64,000 nucleotides of DNA from Pseudomonadota bacterium (GTDB lineage Bacteria; Pseudomonadota; Alphaproteobacteria; Rhodospirillales; Magnetospirillaceae), in NCBI GenBank assembly GCA_021782815.1, contig JAJXUO010000012.1, forward strand, positions 1 through 64,000, written 5' to 3'. The first letter of the stretch is position 1. Each line of letters opens with the position of its first letter. The notes under the pieces are model-generated. The model ran no database searches. It saw only the letters and a list, made by a program, of their open reading frames with translations, and was not told the DNA's origin. The translations under genes were made by a program, and so were the position numbers. Shown in pieces: positions 53,295 to 61,168 of the stretch.

Positions 53295-53963
53295 ATGTCT
53301 TTTCCCACTCCTCCGGTCACGGCGCTGGCCCTGGCGGGCTCTTTGCTGGGGGCGATGCCGGCCCAGGCCGCCACCTCCGCCATCAGCTTCACCATGCCGA
53401 AAACCCCGGCCAGCCTGAGCTATGCCATCCTGATGGACGGCAGCCCCATCGGGCGGGAAAACTACACGTTCCAGCAGCAGGGCGGCCATACCGCCGTGGC
53501 GGTGGATACCCGCACCGATGTGACGGTGCTGTTCCTGAAATTCCATTACCGTCATCAGCGCAAGGAGGACTGGCAGGGCAATCAGCTGCTGGACATGACC
53601 TCCAATACCGATGACGACGGCTCGATTCACCACGTCACCGCCCAGGACGGCACGGCCGGCCTGCATGTGGTGACCGATGGCGACACCCAGGCCCTGCCCG
53701 GCGACAGCCTGCCCTTGAGCCTGTGGAACGAAGCGGTGCTGACCCGGCCGGTGCTCTATGGCGTCATCGATGCCGAGCCCTACCACGTGAAGATCGAGGA
53801 TCTGGGCCTGGCCACCCTGACGGTGGGCAACCATGTGTGGAAAACCCACCATTACCGCATGAGCGGCGATATCGACCGCGAGCTGTGGTACGGCGACGAC
53901 GGCCTTCTGGTGCAAACCACCTTCGAGCGCCGCGGCTATCCGATCAAATTCGTTCGGCAATAA
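53295..53963 (+). CDS. DUF6134-family periplasmic protein
   Basis: 222 residues. Signal peptide about 1-24 (ALALAGSLLGAMPAQA). The mature protein is beta-rich with YAILMDGSPIGRENYTF at the start and RELWYGDDGLLVQTTFERRGYPIKFV at the end, a pattern of the DUF6134 group and related lipid-binding beta barrels. Function unknown. The ATG at 53295 has a GGGAG site at good spacing; the ATG at 53289 is too close to it. In the SCP2 transcript, so probably lipid-related. Confidence 0.7.
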   Translation: MSFPTPPVTALALAGSLLGAMPAQAATSAISFTMPKTPASLSYAILMDGSPIGRENYTFQQQGGHTAVAVDTRTDVTVLFLKFHYRHQRKEDWQGNQLLDMTSNTDDDGSIHHVTAQDGTAGLHVVTDGDTQALPGDSLPLSLWNEAVLTRPVLYGVIDAEPYHVKIEDLGLATLTVGNHVWKTHHYRMSGDIDRELWYGDDGLLVQTTFERRGYPIKFVRQ

Positions 53964-53978
53964 CCTATAAAAAAGTTG

Positions 53979-53996
53979 GTTGACGTATACGTATAC
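53979..53996. promoter_or_regulatory. Operator-like palindrome upstream of fadL
   Basis: GTTGACGTATACGTATAC, centred on a GTATACGTATAC palindrome, followed by a TTGACGTTA half-like sequence at 54000-54008. It matches the SCP2 operator, suggesting one regulator, probably the MerR protein at 57256. Confidence 0.6.
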
Positions 53997-54077
53997 CTAT
54001 TGACGTTAGGTGTCGTATTTATCACAATCAGGGCAACGAGGCGTCCGAAGAGAGACGCCACATGGGAGGTTTCGACG

Positions 54078-55394
54078 ATGATGGGGAAGATTCGTTTCGC
54101 CACGTGCGCGTCCGTTCTGGGGCTGGGTGTGGCCCTGTCGGCCAGTGGCGCGGCCTATGCCTCGGGCATCGCCCTGCGCGAGCAGAGCGCCGAGGGTCTG
54201 GGCAACGCCTATGCCGGTGAGACGGCCAAGGCCTACGACGCCAGCACCGCCTATTACAACCCGGCGGGCATGAGCAACCTGCCCGACAACGAGATTTCCG
54301 GCGACGCCACCTGGATCGCGCCGCATGTCAGCTACAGCGGCTCCAACAGCAATCCGCTGGGCGGCACGGTATCGGGCGATCAGCCGGGCAACGCCGTCAA
54401 GGCGGCGGCCATCGGCTCGGTGTTCGCGGCCTATCGCCTCAATGCCCGCTGGAATGTCGGCATGGCGGTGACCACCCCCTACGGCATGCGCTCGGAATAT
54501 GACGCCGGCTGGGTGGGGCGCTACCAGGCCATGCATTCCGACGTCACCGACGTGGAATTCTCGCCGGTGCTGTCTTACAAGATCGATGATCACTGGTCGG
54601 TGGGCGGCGGTCCGCGCATCGATTATTTCACCGCCAAGCTGGGTCAGGGCATCAATTCCACCGCCGTGGCCTATGGCGCCCTGCATACCCTGCTGCCGCT
54701 GCAGGACGGCAGCGCCAACATCAGCGGCGACGATACCGGCCTCGGCTATGTGGTCAGCGCCCTCTATAAATACGACAATGACACCCGCGCCGGCATTTCC
54801 TACCGCTCGCGCGTGTTCCACAAACTGGATGGCAATGCCCAATATTCCCTGCCTGGCGCGCTGACGCCCTATGCCTCGGCGTTGGGCATGAGCAACCAGG
54901 GCGCCACCGCCAAGTTCACCACGCCGGATTCCTTGAATGTCGGCCTCTATCACGACATCAACAGCCAGTGGGCGGTGATGTCGGATCTGTCCTGGACGCA
55001 CTGGTCGGTGCTGCAGAACCTGAACGTGGTGGGCGATAACGGCAGCGCGATCAGCTCCACCCCGGAAAATTGGCGCGATACCTATTTCATCTCGCTGGGC
55101 GCCAGCTATAAGCCCAGTGACAAGTGGGTGCTGCATACCGGCGTGGCCTACGACCAGAGCCCGGTGACCGACGCCAACCGCACCGCCCGCATTCCCGATA
55201 CCAACCGCTATTACACCTCGCTCGGCGTCACCTACAACGTGCTGCCGAACGTCAGCCTGGATCTGGCCTACGCCCATCTGTTCGCCGACAAGGGCAGCAT
55301 TACCCAGGAAGCCAATTCGGCCGCCGGTGTGCTGAGCGGATCCTATGACAACAGTGTCGATATCGTCAGCACCGGTATCACGCTGAAGTTCTGA
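54078..55394 (+). CDS. fadL: FadL-family outer-membrane long-chain fatty acid transporter
   Basis: 438 residues. Signal peptide about 1-28 (ending AAYA), then the family's mature start SGIALREQSAEGLGNAYAGE and STAYYNPAGMSNLP, the hatch segment, and a 14-strand barrel ending ITLKF with a terminal Phe. It brings long-chain fatty acids across the outer membrane. The GGGAGG site selects ATG 54078. Followed at once by fadD, so uptake and activation are co-expressed. Confidence 0.92.
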   Translation: MMGKIRFATCASVLGLGVALSASGAAYASGIALREQSAEGLGNAYAGETAKAYDASTAYYNPAGMSNLPDNEISGDATWIAPHVSYSGSNSNPLGGTVSGDQPGNAVKAAAIGSVFAAYRLNARWNVGMAVTTPYGMRSEYDAGWVGRYQAMHSDVTDVEFSPVLSYKIDDHWSVGGGPRIDYFTAKLGQGINSTAVAYGALHTLLPLQDGSANISGDDTGLGYVVSALYKYDNDTRAGISYRSRVFHKLDGNAQYSLPGALTPYASALGMSNQGATAKFTTPDSLNVGLYHDINSQWAVMSDLSWTHWSVLQNLNVVGDNGSAISSTPENWRDTYFISLGASYKPSDKWVLHTGVAYDQSPVTDANRTARIPDTNRYYTSLGVTYNVLPNVSLDLAYAHLFADKGSITQEANSAAGVLSGSYDNSVDIVSTGITLKF

Positions 55395-55401
55395 CGCCGC
55401 C

Positions 55402-55436
55402 CTCCCGTCCGCCGGAAGAAAACCGGCGGACGGGAG
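55402..55436. promoter_or_regulatory. Strong RNA hairpin between fadL and fadD
   Basis: A 14-bp perfect stem (CTCCCGTCCGCCGG paired with its complement) around an AAGAAAA loop, 8 bp after the fadL stop. No T tract follows, so it is unlikely to be a full terminator; it may protect fadL mRNA or reduce downstream expression. Confidence 0.65.
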
Positions 55437-55465
55437 CGGACCGGAAACATGGTTTGGAGATCAAG

Positions 55466-57136
55466 ATGCCCGTCGCCATCGACCGGACGACGCCGATTCC
55501 GCTCGTCCCCGCGCCCAGCATTCTGGAAGAGTCGGCCCGGCGTTTCGCCGACCGCCCCGCCCTGGATTTCCTGGGCCGCAAAACCAGCTATGGCGAGCTG
55601 GCCCGCCTGGTGGACCGCGCCGCCCGCGGCTTTCAGCAACTGGGCGTGAAGAAGGGCACCCGTGTCGGTCTGTGCCTGCCCAACTGCCCCTATTACGTCA
55701 TCAGCTATTTCGCCGTTCTGAAGGCCGGCGGCATCGTGGTGAACTTCAATCCGCTCTATGTGGAGCGGGAGCTGAAGCATCAGATCGAGGATTCCGGCAC
55801 CCGCATCATGGTGACCCTGGATATCCGCCAGATCTACCCCAAGGTGGCGGCCATGCTGGAGGCCAGCAGCTGCCTGGAACGGGTGGTGGTCTGCTCCATG
55901 AGCGGCAGTCTGACCGCCGTGAAAAGCGTGATGTTCAACGTGTTCAAGCGCTCGGAAGTGGTGGCCATTCCCGACGATCTGCATCATGTGCGCTTCGAAC
56001 GGCTGCTGGCCAGCCAGGGCGAGGTGCGGCCGGTGGAGATCGTGCCGGAGCAGGACGTGGCGGTGCTGCAATATACCGGCGGCACCACCGGCGTGCCCAA
56101 GGGCGCCATGCTGACCCACGCCAACATCACCGCCAACACCGCGCAGCTGTGCCGCTGGGTGCCCGAGATCGCCCTGGGCCAGGAACGCATGCTGCTGGTG
56201 CTGCCGCTGTTCCATGTCTTCGCCATGACCGTGGGGCTGAATTTCGGCCTGGCGGTGGGGGCCGAGCTGATCCTGCTGCCGCGTTTCGAGCTGGAGCAGG
56301 TGCTGAAGACCATTACCCGCAAGCGTCCCACCCTGTTCCCCGGCGTGCCCACCATCTATACGGCGCTGAACGGCGCCGCCGAACAGGGCAGTTGGGATCT
56401 GTCCTCGGTCAAGGTGTGCATCTCGGGCGGGGCGCCGCTGCCGGTGGAGGTGCGGGCCCGTTTCGAACAGCTGACCGGTTGCCATCTGGTGGAGGGCTAC
56501 GGCCTGACCGAATCGGCGCCGGTGGCCACCTGCAATCCCCTGGGCGGGGTGGTCAAGGCGGGGTCGGTGGGCATTCCCATGCCCGGCACCAGCATCGAGG
56601 TGCGCTCCCCCCTTGATCCCGCCATCCGCATGGAGCAGGGCGAGAAGGGCGAGATCTGCATCCGCGGCCCGCAGGTGATGGCCGGCTATTGGAACCGCCC
56701 CGCCGATACCGAGGCGGTGATGTTCGACGGCGCCCTGCGCACCGGCGACATCGGCTATATCGACGAGGACGGCTACGTCTTCCTGGTGGACCGCATCAAG
56801 GACGTCATCATCAGCGGCGGCTACAACATCTATCCCCGCGTTATCGAGGAAGCCCTCTATCAGCATCCCGACGTGGCCGAGGTGGTGGTGATCGGCGTGC
56901 CCGATCCCTATCGCGGCCAGGCGCCCAAGGCCTTCGTGCGCCTGAAGGACGGCCATGCCGCCACGCCGGAGCAGTTGAAGGAGTTCCTCTCGGGCTATCT
57001 GTCGCGCATCGAAATGCCCAAGGCGATCGAGCTGCGCGCCGAACTGCCCAAAACCATGGTCGGCAAGCTCAGCAAGAAAGAGCTGCAGGCCGAAGAGGCG
57101 GCCCAGGCCGCCCCCGTTCCCGCACAGACCGCGTAA
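55466..57136 (+). CDS. fadD: Long-chain fatty acid-CoA ligase
   Basis: 556 residues. ANL-superfamily motifs are complete: YTGGTTGVPKGAMLTHAN (P-loop, about 210), GYGLTES, DIGYIDEDGYVFLVDRIKDVIISGGYNIYPR and the C-terminal lysine in PKTMVGKLSKKEL. It adenylates fatty acids and forms acyl-CoA at the inner membrane. The ATG at 55466 follows a TTTGGAG site; fadA uses almost the same leader (TTTGGAGATC). Confidence 0.94.
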   Translation: MPVAIDRTTPIPLVPAPSILEESARRFADRPALDFLGRKTSYGELARLVDRAARGFQQLGVKKGTRVGLCLPNCPYYVISYFAVLKAGGIVVNFNPLYVERELKHQIEDSGTRIMVTLDIRQIYPKVAAMLEASSCLERVVVCSMSGSLTAVKSVMFNVFKRSEVVAIPDDLHHVRFERLLASQGEVRPVEIVPEQDVAVLQYTGGTTGVPKGAMLTHANITANTAQLCRWVPEIALGQERMLLVLPLFHVFAMTVGLNFGLAVGAELILLPRFELEQVLKTITRKRPTLFPGVPTIYTALNGAAEQGSWDLSSVKVCISGGAPLPVEVRARFEQLTGCHLVEGYGLTESAPVATCNPLGGVVKAGSVGIPMPGTSIEVRSPLDPAIRMEQGEKGEICIRGPQVMAGYWNRPADTEAVMFDGALRTGDIGYIDEDGYVFLVDRIKDVIISGGYNIYPRVIEEALYQHPDVAEVVVIGVPDPYRGQAPKAFVRLKDGHAATPEQLKEFLSGYLSRIEMPKAIELRAELPKTMVGKLSKKELQAEEAAQAAPVPAQTA

Positions 57137-57255
57137 GTAAGAAAAGGCTTTGCCAATGGCCTCGCCCATGTTCATTATCCGCGACCTCAAAGTGACGTAT
57201 AGGGATGTTACGGGCCCTCAACGTCAATTTTCGCCCGTAAATAGGGAACTGTCGC

Positions 57256-57651
57256 ATGGAGAAGATTTACTCGGTTACCGAACTGGCGCGCGAGCTGGGG
57301 GTGACGCCCCGCACCATTCGCTTCTACGAGGATCAGGGGCTGATCTCGCCGCAGCGGGCCGGCAATACCCGGGTTTATTCCTATCGCGACCGCGCCCGGA
57401 TGATTCTCATCCTGCGCGGCAAGCGGCTGGGCTTTTCCTTGCGCGACATCAAGGAGTTTCTCGATCTCTACGTGGTGGACACCTCGCGGATCGAGCAGAT
57501 GCAGCTCCTGATCGCCAAGGTGCGCAGCCGCATGCATCTCCTGGAGGATCAGCGTCAGGCCCTGGAGCAGTCGCTGACCGAGCTGCAAGAGATCGAACGC
57601 ACCGCCATCGAGGCCCTGACGGCCAAGGGCGCATCCATTCCACCGGCCTGA
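57256..57651 (+). CDS. MerR-family transcription regulator (LiuR-like)
   Basis: 131 residues. The winged-helix DNA-binding part is typical MerR: YSVTELARELGVTPRTIRFYEDQGLISPQR, then NTRVYSYRDRARM and GFSLRDIKEFLDLY, and a coiled-coil dimer helix to the end. No metal-binding cysteines, so it responds to something else, likely an acyl-CoA as in LiuR/FadP-type regulators. Its leader at 57193-57201 holds TGACGTATA, a good half of the palindromes at 52900 and 53979, so it may be autoregulated. It sits between fadD and the fadA operon. Confidence 0.88.
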   Translation: MEKIYSVTELARELGVTPRTIRFYEDQGLISPQRAGNTRVYSYRDRARMILILRGKRLGFSLRDIKEFLDLYVVDTSRIEQMQLLIAKVRSRMHLLEDQRQALEQSLTELQEIERTAIEALTAKGASIPPA

Positions 57652-57727
57652 GGCGCCGTCCCCGTTCCCCCAAACGGTCTTCGCCTCGGGTTTCTGTCAG
57701 ACATTCATTCAGTTTGGAGATCCGTTC

Positions 57728-58852
57728 ATGAAGACCGTGGTTATCGCGGGCTATGCCCGTTCGCCGTTCACGCCCGCCAAGAAGGGGGCTCTGACCACCG
57801 TTCGCCCCGATGATCTGGCGGCGGCCACCGTGCGCGCCCTGGTGGAGCGCAGCAAGGTTTCCCCTGAGGATATCGAGGATCTGATTCTGGGCTGCGCCTT
57901 CCCCGAGGGCGAGCAGGGCCTCAACATGGCCCGCCTGGTGGCGTTGAGCGCCGGTCTGCCCCTGACCGTGGGCGGCCAGACCATCAACCGCTTCTGCGGC
58001 TCCTCCATGCAGTCGATCCACGCCGCCGCCGGAGCCATTCAGATGGGGGCCGGCGAGGTCTTCGTCTGCGCCGGGGTGGAAAGCATGACCCGGGTGCCGA
58101 TGATGGGCTACAACCCGCTGCCCAATCCGGTGCTTTATGCCGCCAATCCCGGCGCCTATGTCGGCATGGGCGATACCGCCGAGAACGTGGCCCGCGAATG
58201 GGGCATCTCCCGGGCCGAGCAGGAGGCCTTCGCCGTGGAAAGCCACCGGAAGGCGGCGGCGGCCCAGGCCGCCGGGCGTCTGGCCGGCGAAATCGTGGCC
58301 ATCGGCAAGGTCGATCAGGACGGCTGCGTGCGCGCCGACACCACCGCCGAGAGCCTGGCCGGCCTCAAGCCCGCCTTCAGCGAACAGGGCAGCGTGACCG
58401 CCGGCACCAGCTCGCCGCTGACCGACGGCGCCTCGGCCACCCTGGTCTGCTCGCTGGACTATGCCGAGAAGAACGGCCTGGAGCCCCTGGCCAAAATCGC
58501 CTCCATCGCCATTTCCGGCTGCCGTCCCGACATCATGGGCATCGGTCCGGTGGGCGCCTCCACCAAGGCCCTGGCCCGCGCCGGCATCAGCGTGGCCGAT
58601 CTCGGCGTGGTGGAGCTGAACGAGGCCTTCGCCGCCCAGGCCATCGCCTGCATCCGCGATCTCAAGATCCCGTCCGAGATCATCAATCTCGATGGCGGCG
58701 CCATCGCCCTCGGCCATCCCCTGGGGGCCACCGGCGCCCGCATCACCGGCAAGGCCGCCGCGCTGCTGAAGCGCGAAGGCAAGCGCTATGCCCTGGCCAG
58801 CCAGTGCATCGGCGGCGGCCAGGGCATCGCCACGGTTCTGGAGGCGCTCTAA
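57728..58852 (+). CDS. fadA: Acetyl-CoA acyltransferase (3-ketoacyl-CoA thiolase)
   Basis: 374 residues. Catalytic Cys90 in NRFCGSSMQS, His in GGAIALGHPLGATGAR and the second Cys in SQCIGGGQG. It releases acetyl-CoA in the last step of beta-oxidation. The ATG overlaps nothing upstream; a TTTGGAGATC leader precedes it. Its stop shares one base with the fadJ ATG. Confidence 0.95.
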   Translation: MKTVVIAGYARSPFTPAKKGALTTVRPDDLAAATVRALVERSKVSPEDIEDLILGCAFPEGEQGLNMARLVALSAGLPLTVGGQTINRFCGSSMQSIHAAAGAIQMGAGEVFVCAGVESMTRVPMMGYNPLPNPVLYAANPGAYVGMGDTAENVAREWGISRAEQEAFAVESHRKAAAAQAAGRLAGEIVAIGKVDQDGCVRADTTAESLAGLKPAFSEQGSVTAGTSSPLTDGASATLVCSLDYAEKNGLEPLAKIASIAISGCRPDIMGIGPVGASTKALARAGISVADLGVVELNEAFAAQAIACIRDLKIPSEIINLDGGAIALGHPLGATGARITGKAAALLKREGKRYALASQCIGGGQGIATVLEAL

Positions 58853-61164
58853 TGGCCGAGATCAAAAAAGTCGCCGTGATCGGCGCCGGCGTCATGGGGG
58901 CGGGGATCGCCGCCCATGTCGCCAATGCCGGAATTCCCGTGCTGCTGCTGGACATCGTGCCGGCCGGGGCCGAGAACCGCAACGTCATCGCCGAGGGGGC
59001 GGTGGCCCGGATGTTGAAGGCCGATCCCGCGCCCTTCATGTCCAAGCGCGCCGCCAAGCTGGTGAGCACCGGCAATGTGGAGGATCATCTCGGGCAACTG
59101 GCCGATTGCGACTGGATCGTCGAGGCGGTGATCGAGCGCCTGGACATCAAGCAGGATCTTTATGCCCGCATCGAGGCCGTGCGCAAAGAGGGCTCGGTGG
59201 TGTCGTCCAACACCTCCACCATTCCGCTGTCGGTGCTGGTGCAGGGGCTTCCCGAGCGTTTCCAGCAGGATTTCTGCATCACCCATTTCTTCAACCCGCC
59301 GCGCTATATGCGGCTTCTGGAAGTGGTGAAGGGCCCGAAGACCAAGGCCGACGCCGTCGCCAGCGTCAGCCGCTTCGCCGACGTCATGCTGGGCAAGACC
59401 ATCGTCGACTGCAAGGACAGCCCCGGCTTCATCGCCAACCGTCTGGGAGTTTACTGGATTCAGACGGCGGTGGTGGAAGCCATGGACGCCGGCCTTGAGG
59501 TCGAAGAGGCCGACGCCGTCATCGGCAAGCCCATGGGCATCCCCAAGACCGGCGTTTTCGGCCTGATCGATCTGGTGGGGCTGGATCTGATGCCGCATGT
59601 GATCTCCAGCATGGTCTCGTCCCTGCCGGCCAGCGATCCCTTCCATGCCGCCAACCGCGAGATGCCGGTGGTCAAAAAGATGATCGCCGAGGGCTTCACC
59701 GGCCGCAAGGGCAAGGGCGGCTTCTATCGCCTGAACCGCGCCGGCGGCGCCAAGATCAAGGAAGCCATCGATCTGGCGACCGGCGCGTACCGGGCGCAGA
59801 AGACGGCCGAGCTGGAGATCCCGAAAAAGTTCCGCGATCTGATGGCCGCCGACACCAAGGCCGGCCGTTACGCCTGGCGGGTGATGGCCCAAACCCTGGC
59901 CTACGCCGCCAGCCTGCTGCCCGAGGCCACCGATACGATCCCCTCGATCGACGAGGCCATGCGCCTGGGCTACAACTGGAAATTCGGCCCCTTCGAGCTG
60001 ATCGACCAGTTGGGCGCCGCCTGGTTCGCCGCGCGTCTGGCCAAGGAGGGCTTGCCGGTTCCGGCCCTGCTGACCCTGGCGGGCGAGCGCAGTTTCTATC
60101 GCGTCGAGGCGGGCAAAAAGCAGGTCCTCGGCTTGGACGGCCAGTATCACGATCTGGTCCGCGCCGAGGGCGTGTTGCTGCTGTCCGATATCAAGCTGTC
60201 GGCCGCGCCGCTTTTGAAGAACGGCTCGGCGGCGCTGTGGGATATCGGCGACGGCGTCACCTGCTTCGAGTTCACCAGCAAGATGAACGCGGTCGATCCC
60301 GACATCATGGCTCTGCTCGGCAAGGCCCTGAAGCTGACGGCCAAGTCCTATAAGGCCATGGTGATCTATAACGAGGGCAGCAACTTCTCGGCCGGGGCCA
60401 ATCTGGGCCTGGCCCTGTTCGCCGCCAACATCGCCGCCTGGACCGAGATCGAGCAGATGGTGGCCGCCGGGCAGGAAACCTACAAGGCGCTGAAATACGC
60501 GCCCTTCCCGGTGGTGGGGGCGCCCTCCGGCCTGGCGCTGGGCGGCGGCTGCGAGGTGCTGCTGCATTGCGCCGCCGTGCAGGCCCATGCCGAAACCTAT
60601 GTCGGCCTGGTGGAGTGCGGCGTCGGCCTCATCCCCGGCTGGGGCGGCTGCAAGGAGATGCTGGCCCGCTGGGCGGCCAATCCGAAGATGCCGAAGGGGC
60701 CGATGCCCGCCGTGGCCAAGGTGTTCGAGACCATCAGCACCGCCACCGTGGCCAAGTCGGCGGCCGAGGCCAAGGAGCTGTTGTTCCTGCGTCCCTCCGA
60801 CGGCATCACCATGAACCGCGACCGCCTGCTGGCCGATGCCAAGGCCCGGGCCCTGGCCATGGTGGAGGGCTATACCGCCCCGGCGCCCGCCGACTACATC
60901 CTGCCGGGCGAAAGCGCCCGGGTGGGCATGGAAATGGCGGTGGACGGCTTCCATCGCCGCGGCATCGCCACCAAACACGATCGGGTGGTGGCCGGCGAAC
61001 TGGCCCGCGTGCTGTCGGGCAATGGCGCCGACATCAGCAAGCCGGTGGACGAGGCGCACATTCTGGAGGCCGAACGCGCCGCCTTCATGCGGCTGGTGCG
61101 CCATCCCGGCACCCTGGCCCGCATCGAAAGCATCCTTGAAACCGGCAAGCCGCTCAGGAACTGA
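58852..61164 (+). CDS. fadJ: Bifunctional 3-hydroxyacyl-CoA dehydrogenase/enoyl-CoA hydratase (dehydrogenase first)
   Basis: 770 residues. The NAD-binding dehydrogenase comes first (VAVIGAGVMGAGIAAHVAN, then FCITHFFNPPRYMRLLEVV), and the crotonase-like hydratase is C-terminal (NFSAGANLGLALF, LALGGGCEVLLHCAAVQAHAETYVGLVECGVGLIPGWGG). This order is the reverse of E. coli FadB/FadJ and is common in alpha- and delta-proteobacteria and actinobacteria. It performs hydration and NAD-dependent oxidation in beta-oxidation. The usual two catalytic glutamates of the hydratase can be placed in that region. Confidence 0.92.
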   Translation: MAEIKKVAVIGAGVMGAGIAAHVANAGIPVLLLDIVPAGAENRNVIAEGAVARMLKADPAPFMSKRAAKLVSTGNVEDHLGQLADCDWIVEAVIERLDIKQDLYARIEAVRKEGSVVSSNTSTIPLSVLVQGLPERFQQDFCITHFFNPPRYMRLLEVVKGPKTKADAVASVSRFADVMLGKTIVDCKDSPGFIANRLGVYWIQTAVVEAMDAGLEVEEADAVIGKPMGIPKTGVFGLIDLVGLDLMPHVISSMVSSLPASDPFHAANREMPVVKKMIAEGFTGRKGKGGFYRLNRAGGAKIKEAIDLATGAYRAQKTAELEIPKKFRDLMAADTKAGRYAWRVMAQTLAYAASLLPEATDTIPSIDEAMRLGYNWKFGPFELIDQLGAAWFAARLAKEGLPVPALLTLAGERSFYRVEAGKKQVLGLDGQYHDLVRAEGVLLLSDIKLSAAPLLKNGSAALWDIGDGVTCFEFTSKMNAVDPDIMALLGKALKLTAKSYKAMVIYNEGSNFSAGANLGLALFAANIAAWTEIEQMVAAGQETYKALKYAPFPVVGAPSGLALGGGCEVLLHCAAVQAHAETYVGLVECGVGLIPGWGGCKEMLARWAANPKMPKGPMPAVAKVFETISTATVAKSAAEAKELLFLRPSDGITMNRDRLLADAKARALAMVEGYTAPAPADYILPGESARVGMEMAVDGFHRRGIATKHDRVVAGELARVLSGNGADISKPVDEAHILEAERAAFMRLVRHPGTLARIESILETGKPLRN

Positions 61165-61168
61165 CATC

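Noticed and set aside
53979-54028. Full fadL promoter (TTGACG at 54000 with CACAAT)
   Set aside because: Spacing is acceptable but the -10 match is weak; I kept only the operator as a feature.
57150-57255. Short peptide-coding frame upstream of the MerR gene
   Set aside because: No family resemblance; it runs through the MerR ribosome site and looks like leader sequence with a possible operator half-site.
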